A DNA stretch of 64,000 nucleotides from Thermoproteus sp. UBA157 (GTDB lineage: Archaea; Thermoproteota; Thermoprotei; Thermoproteales; Thermoproteaceae), in NCBI GenBank assembly GCA_002497345.1, contig DANS01000018.1, positions 86,784 to 150,783 on the forward strand, given 5' to 3'. Each line of letters begins with the position of its first letter. Within the stretch, counting starts at the first letter, position 1. Below the pieces are notes generated by a model, which saw nothing but the letters and a program-made list of their open reading frames with translations, was not told the origin of the DNA and did no database searches. Positions 16,441 through 24,889 of the stretch are shown piece after piece. Made by a program: the position numbers and the translations under genes.

Positions 16441-16712
16441 AGATAGGCTTGAGCCGAGAGGGTTTTAAAATATAGCGAAATAAATTACATATAGTACCGC
16501 TGACTTATAGAAAATTATACGTGTTATAGTCGGCGATTTGGGTATAGGTACTACGTTGAACCCGAAATGTGGGAAATATATACAATGTTTGGGAGCAACT
16601 CAGATATAGCGTGGATCCGTCAGCCCGCGAGCTGTGTATAAATTACGTGAATAAGCTTGTTTCCTTGTAAAATAGCCATGATATATATATAAAGCTTGGG
16701 AAGTACCGTGTC
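16441..16712. other. A+T-rich 272 bp divergent intergenic region
   Basis: Holds the minus-strand TATA of the asparagine synthetase gene (TTTTAAAA near 16466) and the plus-strand TATA ATATATATA (16685-16693), 24 nt before ATG 16713. The middle, about 16480-16670, has further TATA-like elements (for example near 16575) but no ORF or RNA that I recognise; it is long for this genome and may carry regulatory sites. Confidence 0.5.
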
Positions 16713-18065
16713 ATGTTGCCGGCCAGATTGGCCGTGCTCCTGAGAGGTTTATTCTTCGCCTTGACGGGCTATAAGGAGTTCCTCTCGGAGTATCCTGTAG
16801 GTGAGATCTCGTTCAGAGCCCTAAGAGGAAAGGACGCCGTTTATCCCTTCGGGCTGATCTCGTCATATGGAACCGCCGTGTTGGGATCTGGAATATATGT
16901 CAAGGGTTGCCCCCGCTTTAAGACGCTTGATTCCGTAGTCCTAATGCCGCCGGCCTTCACGCCGAAGAGGTTGGCCAAAGCCGCCGAGCTTCTCAGGGAG
17001 CCGAGCTTCATGGACGTGAAAACCGAGACAATCATAGGCGGCTTCCCATCGGCGTTGCCGATCGTCGTGGGCTCCATGGGCTCGACGCACATAGCCAGCA
17101 AGACGGCGTTAGCTATATCGAGAGCCGCGGCGAAGTCGGGTGTAGTCTACGGCATTGGCGAAAACGTGGCCACGGTGAGGGGCTACTCGCGAAGGCTCAC
17201 TAAGGGACATCCATCGCTCAAGGAGAGGCTTTTGGCATATCTGAGCAACATGGACAAGAAAGGGGGCGTGATAATTCAACAAAGCATCGAGGACGCATAC
17301 GACGAGTTGTGGAACAAGGTTTATAGCGATAGGGACATCGAGCCGTATATAGAGGAGGGCAAAATAGGCTTCGAGATCAAGATAGGCCAAGGCGCTAAGC
17401 CGGGATTGGGCGGCGTGATAAAGATCCCTCGAGAACAAGTAGAAAGGCTTAGGGCTAAATACAAATTCGATGAGTCCGAGCTAAGTAAAAAATACGTGAC
17501 TAGATACTCTGTCCCCGGCACGTTCACCGCGGAGATACTCGCGGGGACCATTAGATTCATGAAGACGGCGTATCCAAGGGCCAAGATCTGGATAAAGCTG
17601 GGCCCCTTTAGAGACGCCCTTGACGTGATCAGAATAGCCTCCGAAGAGGGGGCCGATGCCGTTGTCATAGACGGCAAAGAGGGCGGAACAGGCATGGCGC
17701 CGACGGCCGCCATGAAGGACCTCGGCTATCCCACTCTGGTCGGCCTCAAGGTCATCAGACAAGCGCGCGAAGAGGGCCACAAGATATCTTTACTAATAGC
17801 GGGGAGGCTATACGACGGAGGTCACGTGGTGAAGTCGCTATCTCTGGGGGCCACCGCTGCGTATATGGCGCGCCCCTTCCTCATAGCAGCGTTGGCCCGC
17901 GGCGAGAAGGGGGTCGAGAATTATGTGGAGTCGCTCAAGGTCGAGATCCAGATGTTGGTGTCGGCGTTGGGGAAGTACGATGTGGCCGACGTCGGCCCTG
18001 AGGACGTGGCGGCGCTCGATAGAGACGTGGCCGAGATGTTGAAGATAGCGTATGTGTACAGCTAG
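16713..18065 (+). CDS. Glutamate synthase FMN-domain paralogue lacking Fe-S cysteines
   Basis: A TIM-barrel protein homologous to the FMN-binding domain of glutamate synthase. It retains the glycine-rich IKIGQGAKPGLGG (about 223-234), the flavin-binding EGGTGMAP (about 318-325) and the phosphate-site strand SLLIAGRLYDGGHVVKSLSLG. The position where typical GltB proteins carry the 3Fe-4S cysteines reads AYMARPFLIAALARG, and the whole protein has only one cysteine (C66). The N-terminus has a hydrophobic segment (ARLAVLLRGLFFALTG) that may touch the membrane. It is leaderless from ATG 16713. Without a cluster it is unlikely to be an ordinary GOGAT; its reaction is unknown. Confidence 0.78.
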   Translation: MLPARLAVLLRGLFFALTGYKEFLSEYPVGEISFRALRGKDAVYPFGLISSYGTAVLGSGIYVKGCPRFKTLDSVVLMPPAFTPKRLAKAAELLREPSFMDVKTETIIGGFPSALPIVVGSMGSTHIASKTALAISRAAAKSGVVYGIGENVATVRGYSRRLTKGHPSLKERLLAYLSNMDKKGGVIIQQSIEDAYDELWNKVYSDRDIEPYIEEGKIGFEIKIGQGAKPGLGGVIKIPREQVERLRAKYKFDESELSKKYVTRYSVPGTFTAEILAGTIRFMKTAYPRAKIWIKLGPFRDALDVIRIASEEGADAVVIDGKEGGTGMAPTAAMKDLGYPTLVGLKVIRQAREEGHKISLLIAGRLYDGGHVVKSLSLGATAAYMARPFLIAALARGEKGVENYVESLKVEIQMLVSALGKYDVADVGPEDVAALDRDVAEMLKIAYVYS

Positions 18066-18364
18066 CCGAGCTTCTCGAGGTTGTCTAAAACCTCGGCATA
18101 TCCTCTGCGCCTCAGCTCGTCTAGATCTCTTTTCTCGTATTTGTGCACCACGTCGCCCTTCTTAGGGTCGAAATCCCACACTGCGACTATGACGTAATCC
18201 CCGGGCTTCAGCCAGAGCCTCTTGCGGTATCGTCCGGGTATTCTGGCCACTCTCATTTCGCCGTCTTGGCAGACCACCTTAACTCTGTTGTCGCCCAACA
18301 GCTCCACCACCTTCCCCAACATCTCGCCCTCGGCGGGCACTCTGAACTCGGACATCGCCAACAC
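18062..18364 (-). CDS. Translation initiation factor aIF-1A
   Basis: An S1/OB-fold factor that binds the small ribosomal subunit near the A site with aIF1. Hallmarks are EGEMLGKVVELLGDNRVKVVCQDG, RIPGRYRKRLWLKPGDYVIV and the C-terminal DVVHKYEKRDLDELRRRG. Two starts compete: GTG 18364 has a strong Shine-Dalgarno (AAAGGAGGA) about 5 nt upstream, while ATG 18355 (MSEFRVP) suits a leaderless start from the TATA-like TTATTAAAG. It overlaps the convergent GltB-like gene by 4 nt. Confidence 0.95.
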   Translation of the reverse strand: MLAMSEFRVPAEGEMLGKVVELLGDNRVKVVCQDGEMRVARIPGRYRKRLWLKPGDYVIVAVWDFDPKKGDVVHKYEKRDLDELRRRGYAEVLDNLEKLG

Positions 18365-18382
18365 TAACTCCTCCTTTAATAA

Positions 18383-18814
18383 CTATTGCCGTCCCAGACA
18401 AGCCCCTAGCGATTTCACGAAAGACAATAGATAGCCTATGCCTCTCTGGACATCTGGGTCTTGGAGGGCCTCCAATATCCCGTAGATGCCGGCCGGCTTT
18501 CCGGCATTTGCGCGCGAGGCAGCCTCCGCAACGCAGCCAGCGCCGTTGCTCCTAATTACGGCCTCTGCGGTAGACAGAACCTCGAGAAGTCTCCCGGCCC
18601 TCTCGGCGAAATCCCTGCTCGTTATCAAGTCGGCCATCAGAGCCTTTATGGCCGCAACTCCAGAAGTCAGTAGCTCCAGAACGCCCGAGTTTTTCAGCTC
18701 GGCCAGAAAGGCGACTAGATCGCGCAATGCGTCCGCGTTCTCTAAGATGAAAGCTATGGCCTCCTGCCTCTCGGGATCTGAGAGAGCCCTAAATATGCGC
18801 TCCTCGGCGCTCAT
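18383..18814 (-). CDS. DUF1641 protein, short form
   Basis: A 143-residue helical protein with the typical DUF1641 ending GIYGILEALQDPDVQRGIG followed by a SFVKSLG helix. It is the second copy in the window. A palindromic-type TATA TATTTAAATA at 18834-18843 lies 24 nt before the ATG, so it has its own leaderless promoter, separate from dsrC by 64 nt. Partnership with a flavoprotein or with DsrC is inferred only from proximity. Confidence 0.78.
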   Translation of the reverse strand: MSAEERIFRALSDPERQEAIAFILENADALRDLVAFLAELKNSGVLELLTSGVAAIKALMADLITSRDFAERAGRLLEVLSTAEAVIRSNGAGCVAEAASRANAGKPAGIYGILEALQDPDVQRGIGYLLSFVKSLGACLGRQ

Positions 18815-18878
18815 GAACTCAAGCCGGGGGCTCTATTTAAATAACACTTCGCGAACGGGCTTAATTGCGATGGCACAA

Positions 18879-19205
18879 CTAACAGCTCAACGGCCGCGAA
18901 GTCCCAGCTATTTTGCAGAGACCGTCGGCAGGTCCAGACGGGAATAAACGGTAGAGATCCTCGAAGGTGATGCCTAAATCCCGCAACAGCCTCTTGATGT
19001 GGGGGCACTCGCCGTGGGCCTCCCAATACGATCTAACATAGCGGATTAAACGCCAGTGTTCTTCGGTCAGTGTAAGGCCTTCGACGTTTTCGGCGATCCA
19101 GATCGCGACGTCTTCGCTCCAAGTGCTCGGATCGGCGAGGAAGCAATCCTCGTCCAGCTCGACCTCCCTATCGCCTACTACGTACTTGCCCGGGCACTTG
19201 ATCAT
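18879..19205 (-). CDS. dsrC: DsrC/TusE family sulfur-transfer protein
   Basis: A 108-residue DsrC-type protein. Its C-terminal arm carries both redox cysteines, C97 and C108, ten residues apart in LCKIAGTSRPLSC, so it can form the disulfide and trisulfide used in dissimilatory sulfur metabolism; simple TusE-type proteins lack the inner one. The final cysteine is the last residue rather than penultimate. The core has the expected SEDVAIWIAENVEGLTLTEE and HWRLIRYVRSYW. ATG 19205 overlaps the upstream wHTH stop by 4 nt, preferred over an upstream in-frame start at 19250. No dsrAB genes are in the window. Confidence 0.92.
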   Translation of the reverse strand: MIKCPGKYVVGDREVELDEDCFLADPSTWSEDVAIWIAENVEGLTLTEEHWRLIRYVRSYWEAHGECPHIKRLLRDLGITFEDLYRLFPSGPADGLCKIAGTSRPLSC

Positions 19206-19762
19206 ACGTACTCCCGCGTCGAGATGGCCTTCCCGCACTCTCTCAGGCACTCGTCCCCTATTAACCCTACTAGGGCCTCGAACGCCCTTCTGAACAACTT
19301 GTTGAGCAAGCTCCTGTAGCCGTGAACTGTTAGATCGCCGGCTAAATACCTCGTATATAGCGAATACGACATCATGACAACGTCGTTAATCGGCATGCCG
19401 GCTTTGTAGTTCCTCACGAGCAGCTCGGCGAGGGCCATGATCTCGTCGTCTGTGAAGTCCTTGAGGCCCCACCTATCCCTGAGCTTGTCCAGGACAAGAC
19501 GCGCGTTGACGGCCCCTCGAGATAACAACAAAAGAATGCCCTTGGGCAAGACGTAGTACAACTTCCTTCCGTTGCCCGGCTCGCAGAAATAGGCGACGAG
19601 CTCCTCTTGTTCGAAACGCTCGACCTTCTTGTAGACGTAGGAAAAATGCATTCTATTCTCAACGGCTATTCTATATGCCGTTGTCGGCTCGTTTAGGAGT
19701 ATGCTGGCTAAGATCATCAGCTCCTTTTCGTCGAGCTGCACGTCCAACTTGGGCAAACTCAC
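19202..19762 (-). CDS. Winged-helix transcriptional regulator
   Basis: A 186-residue protein with an N-terminal winged helix (about residues 12-80): ELMILASILLNEPTTAYRIA, the recognition helix SYVYKKVERFEQEEL, and a wing ending GRKLYYVLPKG. The C-terminal half is helical and probably mediates dimerisation or ligand binding. It is coupled by 4 nt overlaps to the gene before it and to dsrC after it, so it may control this sulfur or surface cluster. Ligand and target are unknown. Confidence 0.72.
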   Translation of the reverse strand: MSLPKLDVQLDEKELMILASILLNEPTTAYRIAVENRMHFSYVYKKVERFEQEELVAYFCEPGNGRKLYYVLPKGILLLLSRGAVNARLVLDKLRDRWGLKDFTDDEIMALAELLVRNYKAGMPINDVVMMSYSLYTRYLAGDLTVHGYRSLLNKLFRRAFEALVGLIGDECLRECGKAISTREYV

Positions 19763-20211
19763 GAGCTCTCGATGAATTCCCTAAGGACAGCCGCAGCGGA
19801 CGTATAGGCGCCGACGTCCATATCGACAATCCAAGAACAACAGAGCCTTATGCCGGACCACTCGGTCATATACACCGCGTCCTCGTAGATGCCCAGAACT
19901 ACGTATTTCCTCGCGTCCTCGTAGAGCTCCACGTAGGGGGGTTTTAAGGTCCTCAGAGGCCTCTGCTCCACGATTCTGGGGTAGGCTAATGTCTTAATCG
20001 CTTCTGACACGGCCCCGATCTCCCGGCACTTGTAGCCGTTCTCGGCCTTGAGTACCGCCTTGAGTCCGCTTAAGTATAGGTCATCGGATAGTTGTAGGTC
20101 GAGCGTAGCCGGATCGCACGGAGCGCCCTCCACCTCGACGGCCTCTCTGAGTTTTTCCAAAACTCGCCGCAACGGGATAAACACGAAGGCGTCCCGGCCT
20201 GGATTAAGCAC
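19759..20211 (-). CDS. Hypothetical protein, 150 aa
   Basis: Not recognised. A soluble protein with scattered cysteines (PCDP, YKCRE, RLCCSW); the CC pair near the C-terminus could be redox or metal active. The start codon is GTG preceded by a purine-rich GGGGGAGGA. It overlaps the surface-protein stop by 8 nt and the regulator start by 4 nt, so it is inside one transcription unit. Confidence 0.6.
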   Translation of the reverse strand: MLNPGRDAFVFIPLRRVLEKLREAVEVEGAPCDPATLDLQLSDDLYLSGLKAVLKAENGYKCREIGAVSEAIKTLAYPRIVEQRPLRTLKPPYVELYEDARKYVVLGIYEDAVYMTEWSGIRLCCSWIVDMDVGAYTSAAAVLREFIESS

Positions 20212-22630
20212 TCCTCCCCCTCCTCCTCAGGTATATGACAATGCCGGCGATTACTATTAGCGCCGCTGCTGCGAGGGGGCCTACCTCCAATAAATTCAGC
20301 GAGGACCTCACGGCGATTGGTATCTGCACAGTCTCGATCACGGGCGTCAAGGCGCCCGTCTCGTTCCACTCTAGCACGAGCGTGGCGTAGTAGATCCCGT
20401 CAGGCACGTTGCTTGAGACGTCTATGAGATACGTCGTGGTGACGTTTTGGCCGGGGTATATATCGCCCAAGAACCTCATGCTCGACTGGAGCAAGTTGGC
20501 GGTCGGGGTGGCCGAGCTAGGTGTATGTATCTGGAAGACTTGATTCGGCGTCCACTGAAGGGTCACCATCTTGGCGGGCACGGGCCCAGCGTTCTCGATA
20601 GTGATGGTCACGACGGCCGTCGAGCCGGGATGGGCGTTGGAGACGCTGTATGCGACCTTGAGATCGGCCTTAGGCAACACCGTAATCGACGAGGTGGCCG
20701 ACGCGGATCCGCCGAGCCAAGAGACCTTTATGGCGAAGTTCTGCGCTCCTGGAGCAAGCGCGCTGGCGTTGATGAGGAAGGGCACCTGCACCGGTTGCCC
20801 CGGCGGCAATACGCCGATATTTATCGTCGAGTTGCCGACCACGGGCACTCCTGATATGGACACGACCACGTCGCGGGCTGGGACAAGCCCCGTGTTGAGG
20901 ATGTAGGCCACGGCCTTGATGAACGGCAATAATCCGCCCGCGATTATCGTCGGAGGCTCTACGGCTATGTTCTGGACTACCACCGAAGCGGGCTCGACGT
21001 GTATATACACAACTCTGGTGGTCCCGCCGACGGATACATATACGGGATAATCGCCCGGCTGGACGTCGTCTGGCACCTTGATCACGGACATCAAGGTGAT
21101 CGGGTTGCCAGAGGGCAACAGCGGCAAGTAGTAGGACGAACCCTCGAGCACTTGGAAGGGCGCGCTCACGTTGACGTTCACGCCCCTCAGCTGGGCATCA
21201 CTCGATAGGACTATGTTCAACGTGACGATGCTGCCAGGATAGGCGACGGGCGGGTTGGCCGTCACGGCCACTCCCAAGTCGCTCTGCTTGACGTCCAGAT
21301 AGTAGGTGAAGTTGTAGCCGCCCGCGTTTATGACCAAGGGGTATCTGCCCGGCGATATGTCGCTCGGCACTTGCACCAACGTCGTCAACGTCACGGGAGA
21401 GCCCGGGGCTAAGCCGGGGAGGCTAAACGAGGAGCCCTCGAGTACTGCTAAGTCGTTGGAGCTAACGGCCACTTTGAGGGGTCCCATGGGCTGGTTCGTG
21501 GATAGGGCAATGGTGAGCTGGACGATCGAACCGGGGTAGGCCCACGGCGGGTTCTGCGCTACGTTTATGGCCAAGCTAGGAGCTGGGATATACAAGCTGG
21601 CGTTTTCCACCGTGCATATCCCCGAGAAGTAGCATATCTCAAACGACGCGGTGATCGCGCCGTATTTATTGATAATAACCTCAAGCGGTATCTGTATCGA
21701 GCTCAAGACCGGCAACTTTATCGGCCTAGATATGAACGCCACGTCGCTTGTGTTGAGGGGTACGATGGTGACGTTGGTCGGCTGCGCCAGCCCGCCGGCC
21801 GATACGGCGAGGAGCATAGTGCTGGGCTGTCCGGGCACCACGGGCCCTTGAGGTATCAAGCCTACGTTGAAGCCGATCGGCGTAGTCACCAACGCTGTGA
21901 AGTTCTTCGAGAAGGATACTGTATAGTTGTCGGCTGTGTCCAAATATGTAACGTTGACATAAGCTGTGTAGCTGCCGGGCGCGAGGCCGCTTTTGACCTG
22001 CGCCGGTATGAAACACGTGGAGTTGGAGCTCGGCGGAATGTAGGTCCGACAAGTCAAGGAGGCGTTGGAGAACTGCGCGAACGGCCCGCCCGTCAACGTA
22101 ACAGTAGCCTTAATGAGATCGGCCGTCGGGTTCACGAGCAACACAGGCACTTGCAACACCTCGCCCGGCACTAGAGGCCCCCTCACTATAGGATAGGCCA
22201 ATGCGCCGTAATCTATCGGATACACCACTACGTTGTACGTGGCGCTCTCGAATTGGTAGTTGTTCGCCGGGTTCACCAAACTGACGGTCACCCCGTAGTC
22301 GCCTGGGGCTAGGCCGAACGGCACTTTGACCACGGCGGTTAACGTAACAGGGGATCCGGGGACCAAGCCGGCCAGCTTGTACAAACCGCCGGTCAGCACC
22401 GCCAAGCTGGACGAGGATATCTGGACGTTAACAGGGCCCACGGGCGAGGTCGTCGTGAGCACCACGCTTAGTTGTACCACGCCGCCCGGGCGGACCACCG
22501 GCGGATTTTGCAAAACGGTGATTCCTATATACGGGGATTGGGGTTGTTGCAGCGTCTGCGGCACTACGACTTGCGGGTAGGCCAACGCCGCTAACGCAGT
22601 TATTAACAATAACGTTTCTACTGTCCTCAT
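20204..22630 (-). CDS. S-layer/NEW3-type repeat surface protein
   Basis: An 808-residue secreted protein: signal peptide (residues 1 to about 24, LLLITALAALAYPQ), then tandem immunoglobulin-like repeats of about 100 residues marked by NPP.-YPGSIV-L, VLEGSS-LPGL-PGSPVTLT and VP-PGDYPV blocks, and a C-terminal membrane helix (LAAAALIVIAGIVIYL) closed by RRRGR. This is the COG1361-like architecture of archaeal envelope proteins, often beside transporters or PadR regulators. It has its own TATA (ATATATAAG, about 22651-22659) 24 nt from the ATG, inside an inverted repeat ATATAT-CGAA-ATATAT. The function is structural or adhesive by inference. Confidence 0.82.
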   Translation of the reverse strand: MRTVETLLLITALAALAYPQVVVPQTLQQPQSPYIGITVLQNPPVVRPGGVVQLSVVLTTTSPVGPVNVQISSSSLAVLTGGLYKLAGLVPGSPVTLTAVVKVPFGLAPGDYGVTVSLVNPANNYQFESATYNVVVYPIDYGALAYPIVRGPLVPGEVLQVPVLLVNPTADLIKATVTLTGGPFAQFSNASLTCRTYIPPSSNSTCFIPAQVKSGLAPGSYTAYVNVTYLDTADNYTVSFSKNFTALVTTPIGFNVGLIPQGPVVPGQPSTMLLAVSAGGLAQPTNVTIVPLNTSDVAFISRPIKLPVLSSIQIPLEVIINKYGAITASFEICYFSGICTVENASLYIPAPSLAINVAQNPPWAYPGSIVQLTIALSTNQPMGPLKVAVSSNDLAVLEGSSFSLPGLAPGSPVTLTTLVQVPSDISPGRYPLVINAGGYNFTYYLDVKQSDLGVAVTANPPVAYPGSIVTLNIVLSSDAQLRGVNVNVSAPFQVLEGSSYYLPLLPSGNPITLMSVIKVPDDVQPGDYPVYVSVGGTTRVVYIHVEPASVVVQNIAVEPPTIIAGGLLPFIKAVAYILNTGLVPARDVVVSISGVPVVGNSTINIGVLPPGQPVQVPFLINASALAPGAQNFAIKVSWLGGSASATSSITVLPKADLKVAYSVSNAHPGSTAVVTITIENAGPVPAKMVTLQWTPNQVFQIHTPSSATPTANLLQSSMRFLGDIYPGQNVTTTYLIDVSSNVPDGIYYATLVLEWNETGALTPVIETVQIPIAVRSSLNLLEVGPLAAAALIVIAGIVIYLRRRGRSA

Positions 22631-22640
22631 GCAAGTTTAG

Positions 22641-22656
22641 ATATATCGAAATATAT
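22641..22656. promoter_or_regulatory. Inverted repeat over the surface-protein promoter
   Basis: ATATAT-CGAA-ATATAT overlaps the TATA region of the surface-protein gene. The PadR gene directly upstream makes it a possible PadR site, though A+T-rich palindromes arise easily. Confidence 0.3.
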
Positions 22657-22661
22657 AAGCT

Positions 22662-23129
22662 TTACTGAAGCCTTTTGGAGATCTTGTTCGAGAACTCCTC
22701 GAGAACGCGGCGTAGTTCCCTCAGCTTCTCCATATCCGCGCTCTCTATTTCGTCGAATATCTCCGAGAGGAACCTCACCTCCTCGATAATCGAGGAGAGG
22801 ATGTCCTCCCCCTCCTCTTCGCCGTGTTGGAGATAAGATATAAGCTGGGCGAACGCTTGATCTTTGAAATAACTATTGAGGAGCTTGCGCCCCTCCTCGG
22901 TTATTTTGTATATCCTCTTTAGCTTCTTACCGACATAATGCTCCTCCGAGGTTATATACCCCTCCTCCTCGAGGAACTTAAGGAGGGGATATATGGTCCC
23001 CGGCGATGGCTTTATCTTGCCCTTGAAGAATCCCTCTATCGTTTTGATCATCTCGTAACCGCTCATGGGTCCCGACGAGAGGAGGTACAACACTATCGCC
23101 TTGTAGTACCCGCGCCATTTAACGCTCAT
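22662..23129 (-). CDS. PadR family transcriptional regulator
   Basis: A winged-helix repressor of the PadR family, 155 residues. The N-terminal wHTH shows YLLSSGPMSGYEMIKTIE, then KPSPGTIYPLLKFLEEEGYI and a wing ending KRIYKITEEGRKLL; the C-terminal helices (SSIIEEVRFLSEIFDEIE) form the dimer. It lies 31 nt upstream of the surface-protein gene on the same strand and is leaderless from a TATA at 23150-23158. It probably regulates that protein and itself. The inducer is unknown. Confidence 0.9.
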   Translation of the reverse strand: MSVKWRGYYKAIVLYLLSSGPMSGYEMIKTIEGFFKGKIKPSPGTIYPLLKFLEEEGYITSEEHYVGKKLKRIYKITEEGRKLLNSYFKDQAFAQLISYLQHGEEEGEDILSSIIEEVRFLSEIFDEIESADMEKLRELRRVLEEFSNKISKRLQ

Positions 23130-23200
23130 CGGTTTACAAAGTTTAATGAAATAAAAATCTAGCCCCCAGCGGGTCGGCTAACATATATATGATGGGAATG

Positions 23201-23210
23201 TTTTTATATA
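23201..23210 (+). promoter_or_regulatory. TATA box of the amidotransferase-GXGXG gene
   Basis: TTTTTATATA is centred 23 nt before ATG 23228, giving a leaderless start that exposes Cys2 as the new N-terminus after Met removal. Confidence 0.55.
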
Positions 23211-23227
23211 GACTACATTGAGACGTC

Positions 23228-24889
23228 ATGTGTGGGATCTTGGGGCTTTACTCCTTCGGCGAAGAGGTACCGGTGGAGGCGGTCATAAGGGGGCTAGAGG
23301 CGATGAGGGAGCGGGGGACTCCCCACGGAGCCGGCCTGGCGCTATATAGGCCGTCAAATAGGCCGAGGATAAAGGCCTTTTCTCGCGAACCTGTGGGCAA
23401 TAAATATATAAAGTTACATAGCGATTTATATGATATAGAACTCGAAGAACCAGTAGATATAAATGGTTATATATATCTAAATAGTAGATGGATCGATGTA
23501 TATAAAATAGTAGGCTGGCCTGCCGACATAATCAAGACGTACGGCATCAACGGATTGTCCAGCAAAGTCTGGATAGGACATACGCGGTACCCCACAAACA
23601 GCCCAGGAAGGTTGCCCTACTACTCGCACCCGTTCACGGCGGGCGACGTAGCGATAGTCCACAACGGCGATTTGAGCAGCTATGGGGCCAACGTCAACTT
23701 CATAAAATACAGAGCCCGCGTGAAGTTTACGGGCAACGACAGCGAGGCCATAGCCTATCTCCTCTTGTCGCTCGTGGGCGAACTAGGCGTCGAGGAGGCG
23801 GTGAACGAGCTCATGTACGGACGACGATACCGGTGGGCGCGCCTTGATGGGCCGTATGCAGTCGCCTTCATAATAGGAGGTCCTAGGCCTGTGTTCGGCG
23901 CCTTCGTCGATCCGCAACACTTCCGCCCGCTATATGTGGGCATGACGGACTCCTTGCTCGTAGTCGCCTCGGAGGCGGCCGCTATAAAGGCTGTGGAGCC
24001 TAATGCCGTGGTGTGGGCCATGCGAGGCGGCGAGTATATCATAGCCGAGGGGGACGAGATACGCGGCAATTACAGGAGGAGGTACGTCTATCCAGACCTT
24101 CCCCAGCCGCCTCAAGGCGCAATAGACGCCAGCCGATACGACGCGGTGTCGTTGGCGCCGGTTGTTAGGACCGAGCTGGCAAAACGCGGCGAGGTCGAGG
24201 TAGTGAACGTCAACGGGCATAGGTATCTCGGCAACGGCATATCTTCTGGAGTTCTCAAGGTCTGGGGCATCGTGGGGAACGCCTCGGCCAACGTGATGTC
24301 CGGCGGGACCTTCCTAGTATACGGCGATGTGCAGGACGACTTCGGCGACGCCATGAACGGAGGCCTAGCGGCTATTTACGGCAACGCGGGCGACGCGTTG
24401 GGCCAAGCCAAGAGAGGCGGCGAGATCTACGTCTACGGAGACGTCGGCACTAGGGCCGCCATACAACACAGAGGCGGCGTCATGGTAGTGGGAGGCTCGG
24501 CGGGTAAATACCTAGGCGAATACATGGGCGGCGGCATCGTCGTGGTGCTCCGTGCCACAAACGACGAGGAAGTCGGCGATATGATAGCCAGAGGGATGGT
24601 CGGAGGCGAGATATACATAAGGGGCGAGGTCCCCAGGGAGTACATAAGCCACGTGAACAGAAGAGCTCTGGAGAGGTACGCCAAGTCGCTCCTCATGGAC
24701 GGGCTCATCGACGGAGAGAAATACGCGAGGCTCCTCGAGGAAGACAGTCAGTTGATCGTGGAGCAGAGGGAACTAACAGAGGAGGAAATACTTAAGTTAA
24801 ATCAATATATAAATAAATTCAATAAATTATTCAATTTAAATATCAATATAGAAAGGGATATTTTCACAATAATAAGGCCTAAAGCTTGA
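23228..24889 (+). CDS. Class II glutamine amidotransferase fused to glutamate-synthase GXGXG domain
   Basis: Residues 1-300 are an Ntn-type amidotransferase: catalytic Cys2 (MCGILGLYSFG), GHTRYPTNS, VHNGDLSSYG and GNDSEAIAYLL. From about residue 320 follows the GXGXG beta-helix of glutamate synthase (NGISSGVLKVWG, GGTFLVYGDVQDDFGDAMNGG, GGEIYVYGDVG, GGIVVVL). The central and FMN domains that normally separate these parts are missing and are supplied by the protein at 26448-28502. Together they should release ammonia from glutamine and pass it to 2-oxoglutarate. Codons 23400-23515 and the 3' end are abruptly A+T-rich. It overlaps the convergent flavoprotein gene by 11 nt. Confidence 0.9.
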   Translation: MCGILGLYSFGEEVPVEAVIRGLEAMRERGTPHGAGLALYRPSNRPRIKAFSREPVGNKYIKLHSDLYDIELEEPVDINGYIYLNSRWIDVYKIVGWPADIIKTYGINGLSSKVWIGHTRYPTNSPGRLPYYSHPFTAGDVAIVHNGDLSSYGANVNFIKYRARVKFTGNDSEAIAYLLLSLVGELGVEEAVNELMYGRRYRWARLDGPYAVAFIIGGPRPVFGAFVDPQHFRPLYVGMTDSLLVVASEAAAIKAVEPNAVVWAMRGGEYIIAEGDEIRGNYRRRYVYPDLPQPPQGAIDASRYDAVSLAPVVRTELAKRGEVEVVNVNGHRYLGNGISSGVLKVWGIVGNASANVMSGGTFLVYGDVQDDFGDAMNGGLAAIYGNAGDALGQAKRGGEIYVYGDVGTRAAIQHRGGVMVVGGSAGKYLGEYMGGGIVVVLRATNDEEVGDMIARGMVGGEIYIRGEVPREYISHVNRRALERYAKSLLMDGLIDGEKYARLLEEDSQLIVEQRELTEEEILKLNQYINKFNKLFNLNINIERDIFTIIRPKA

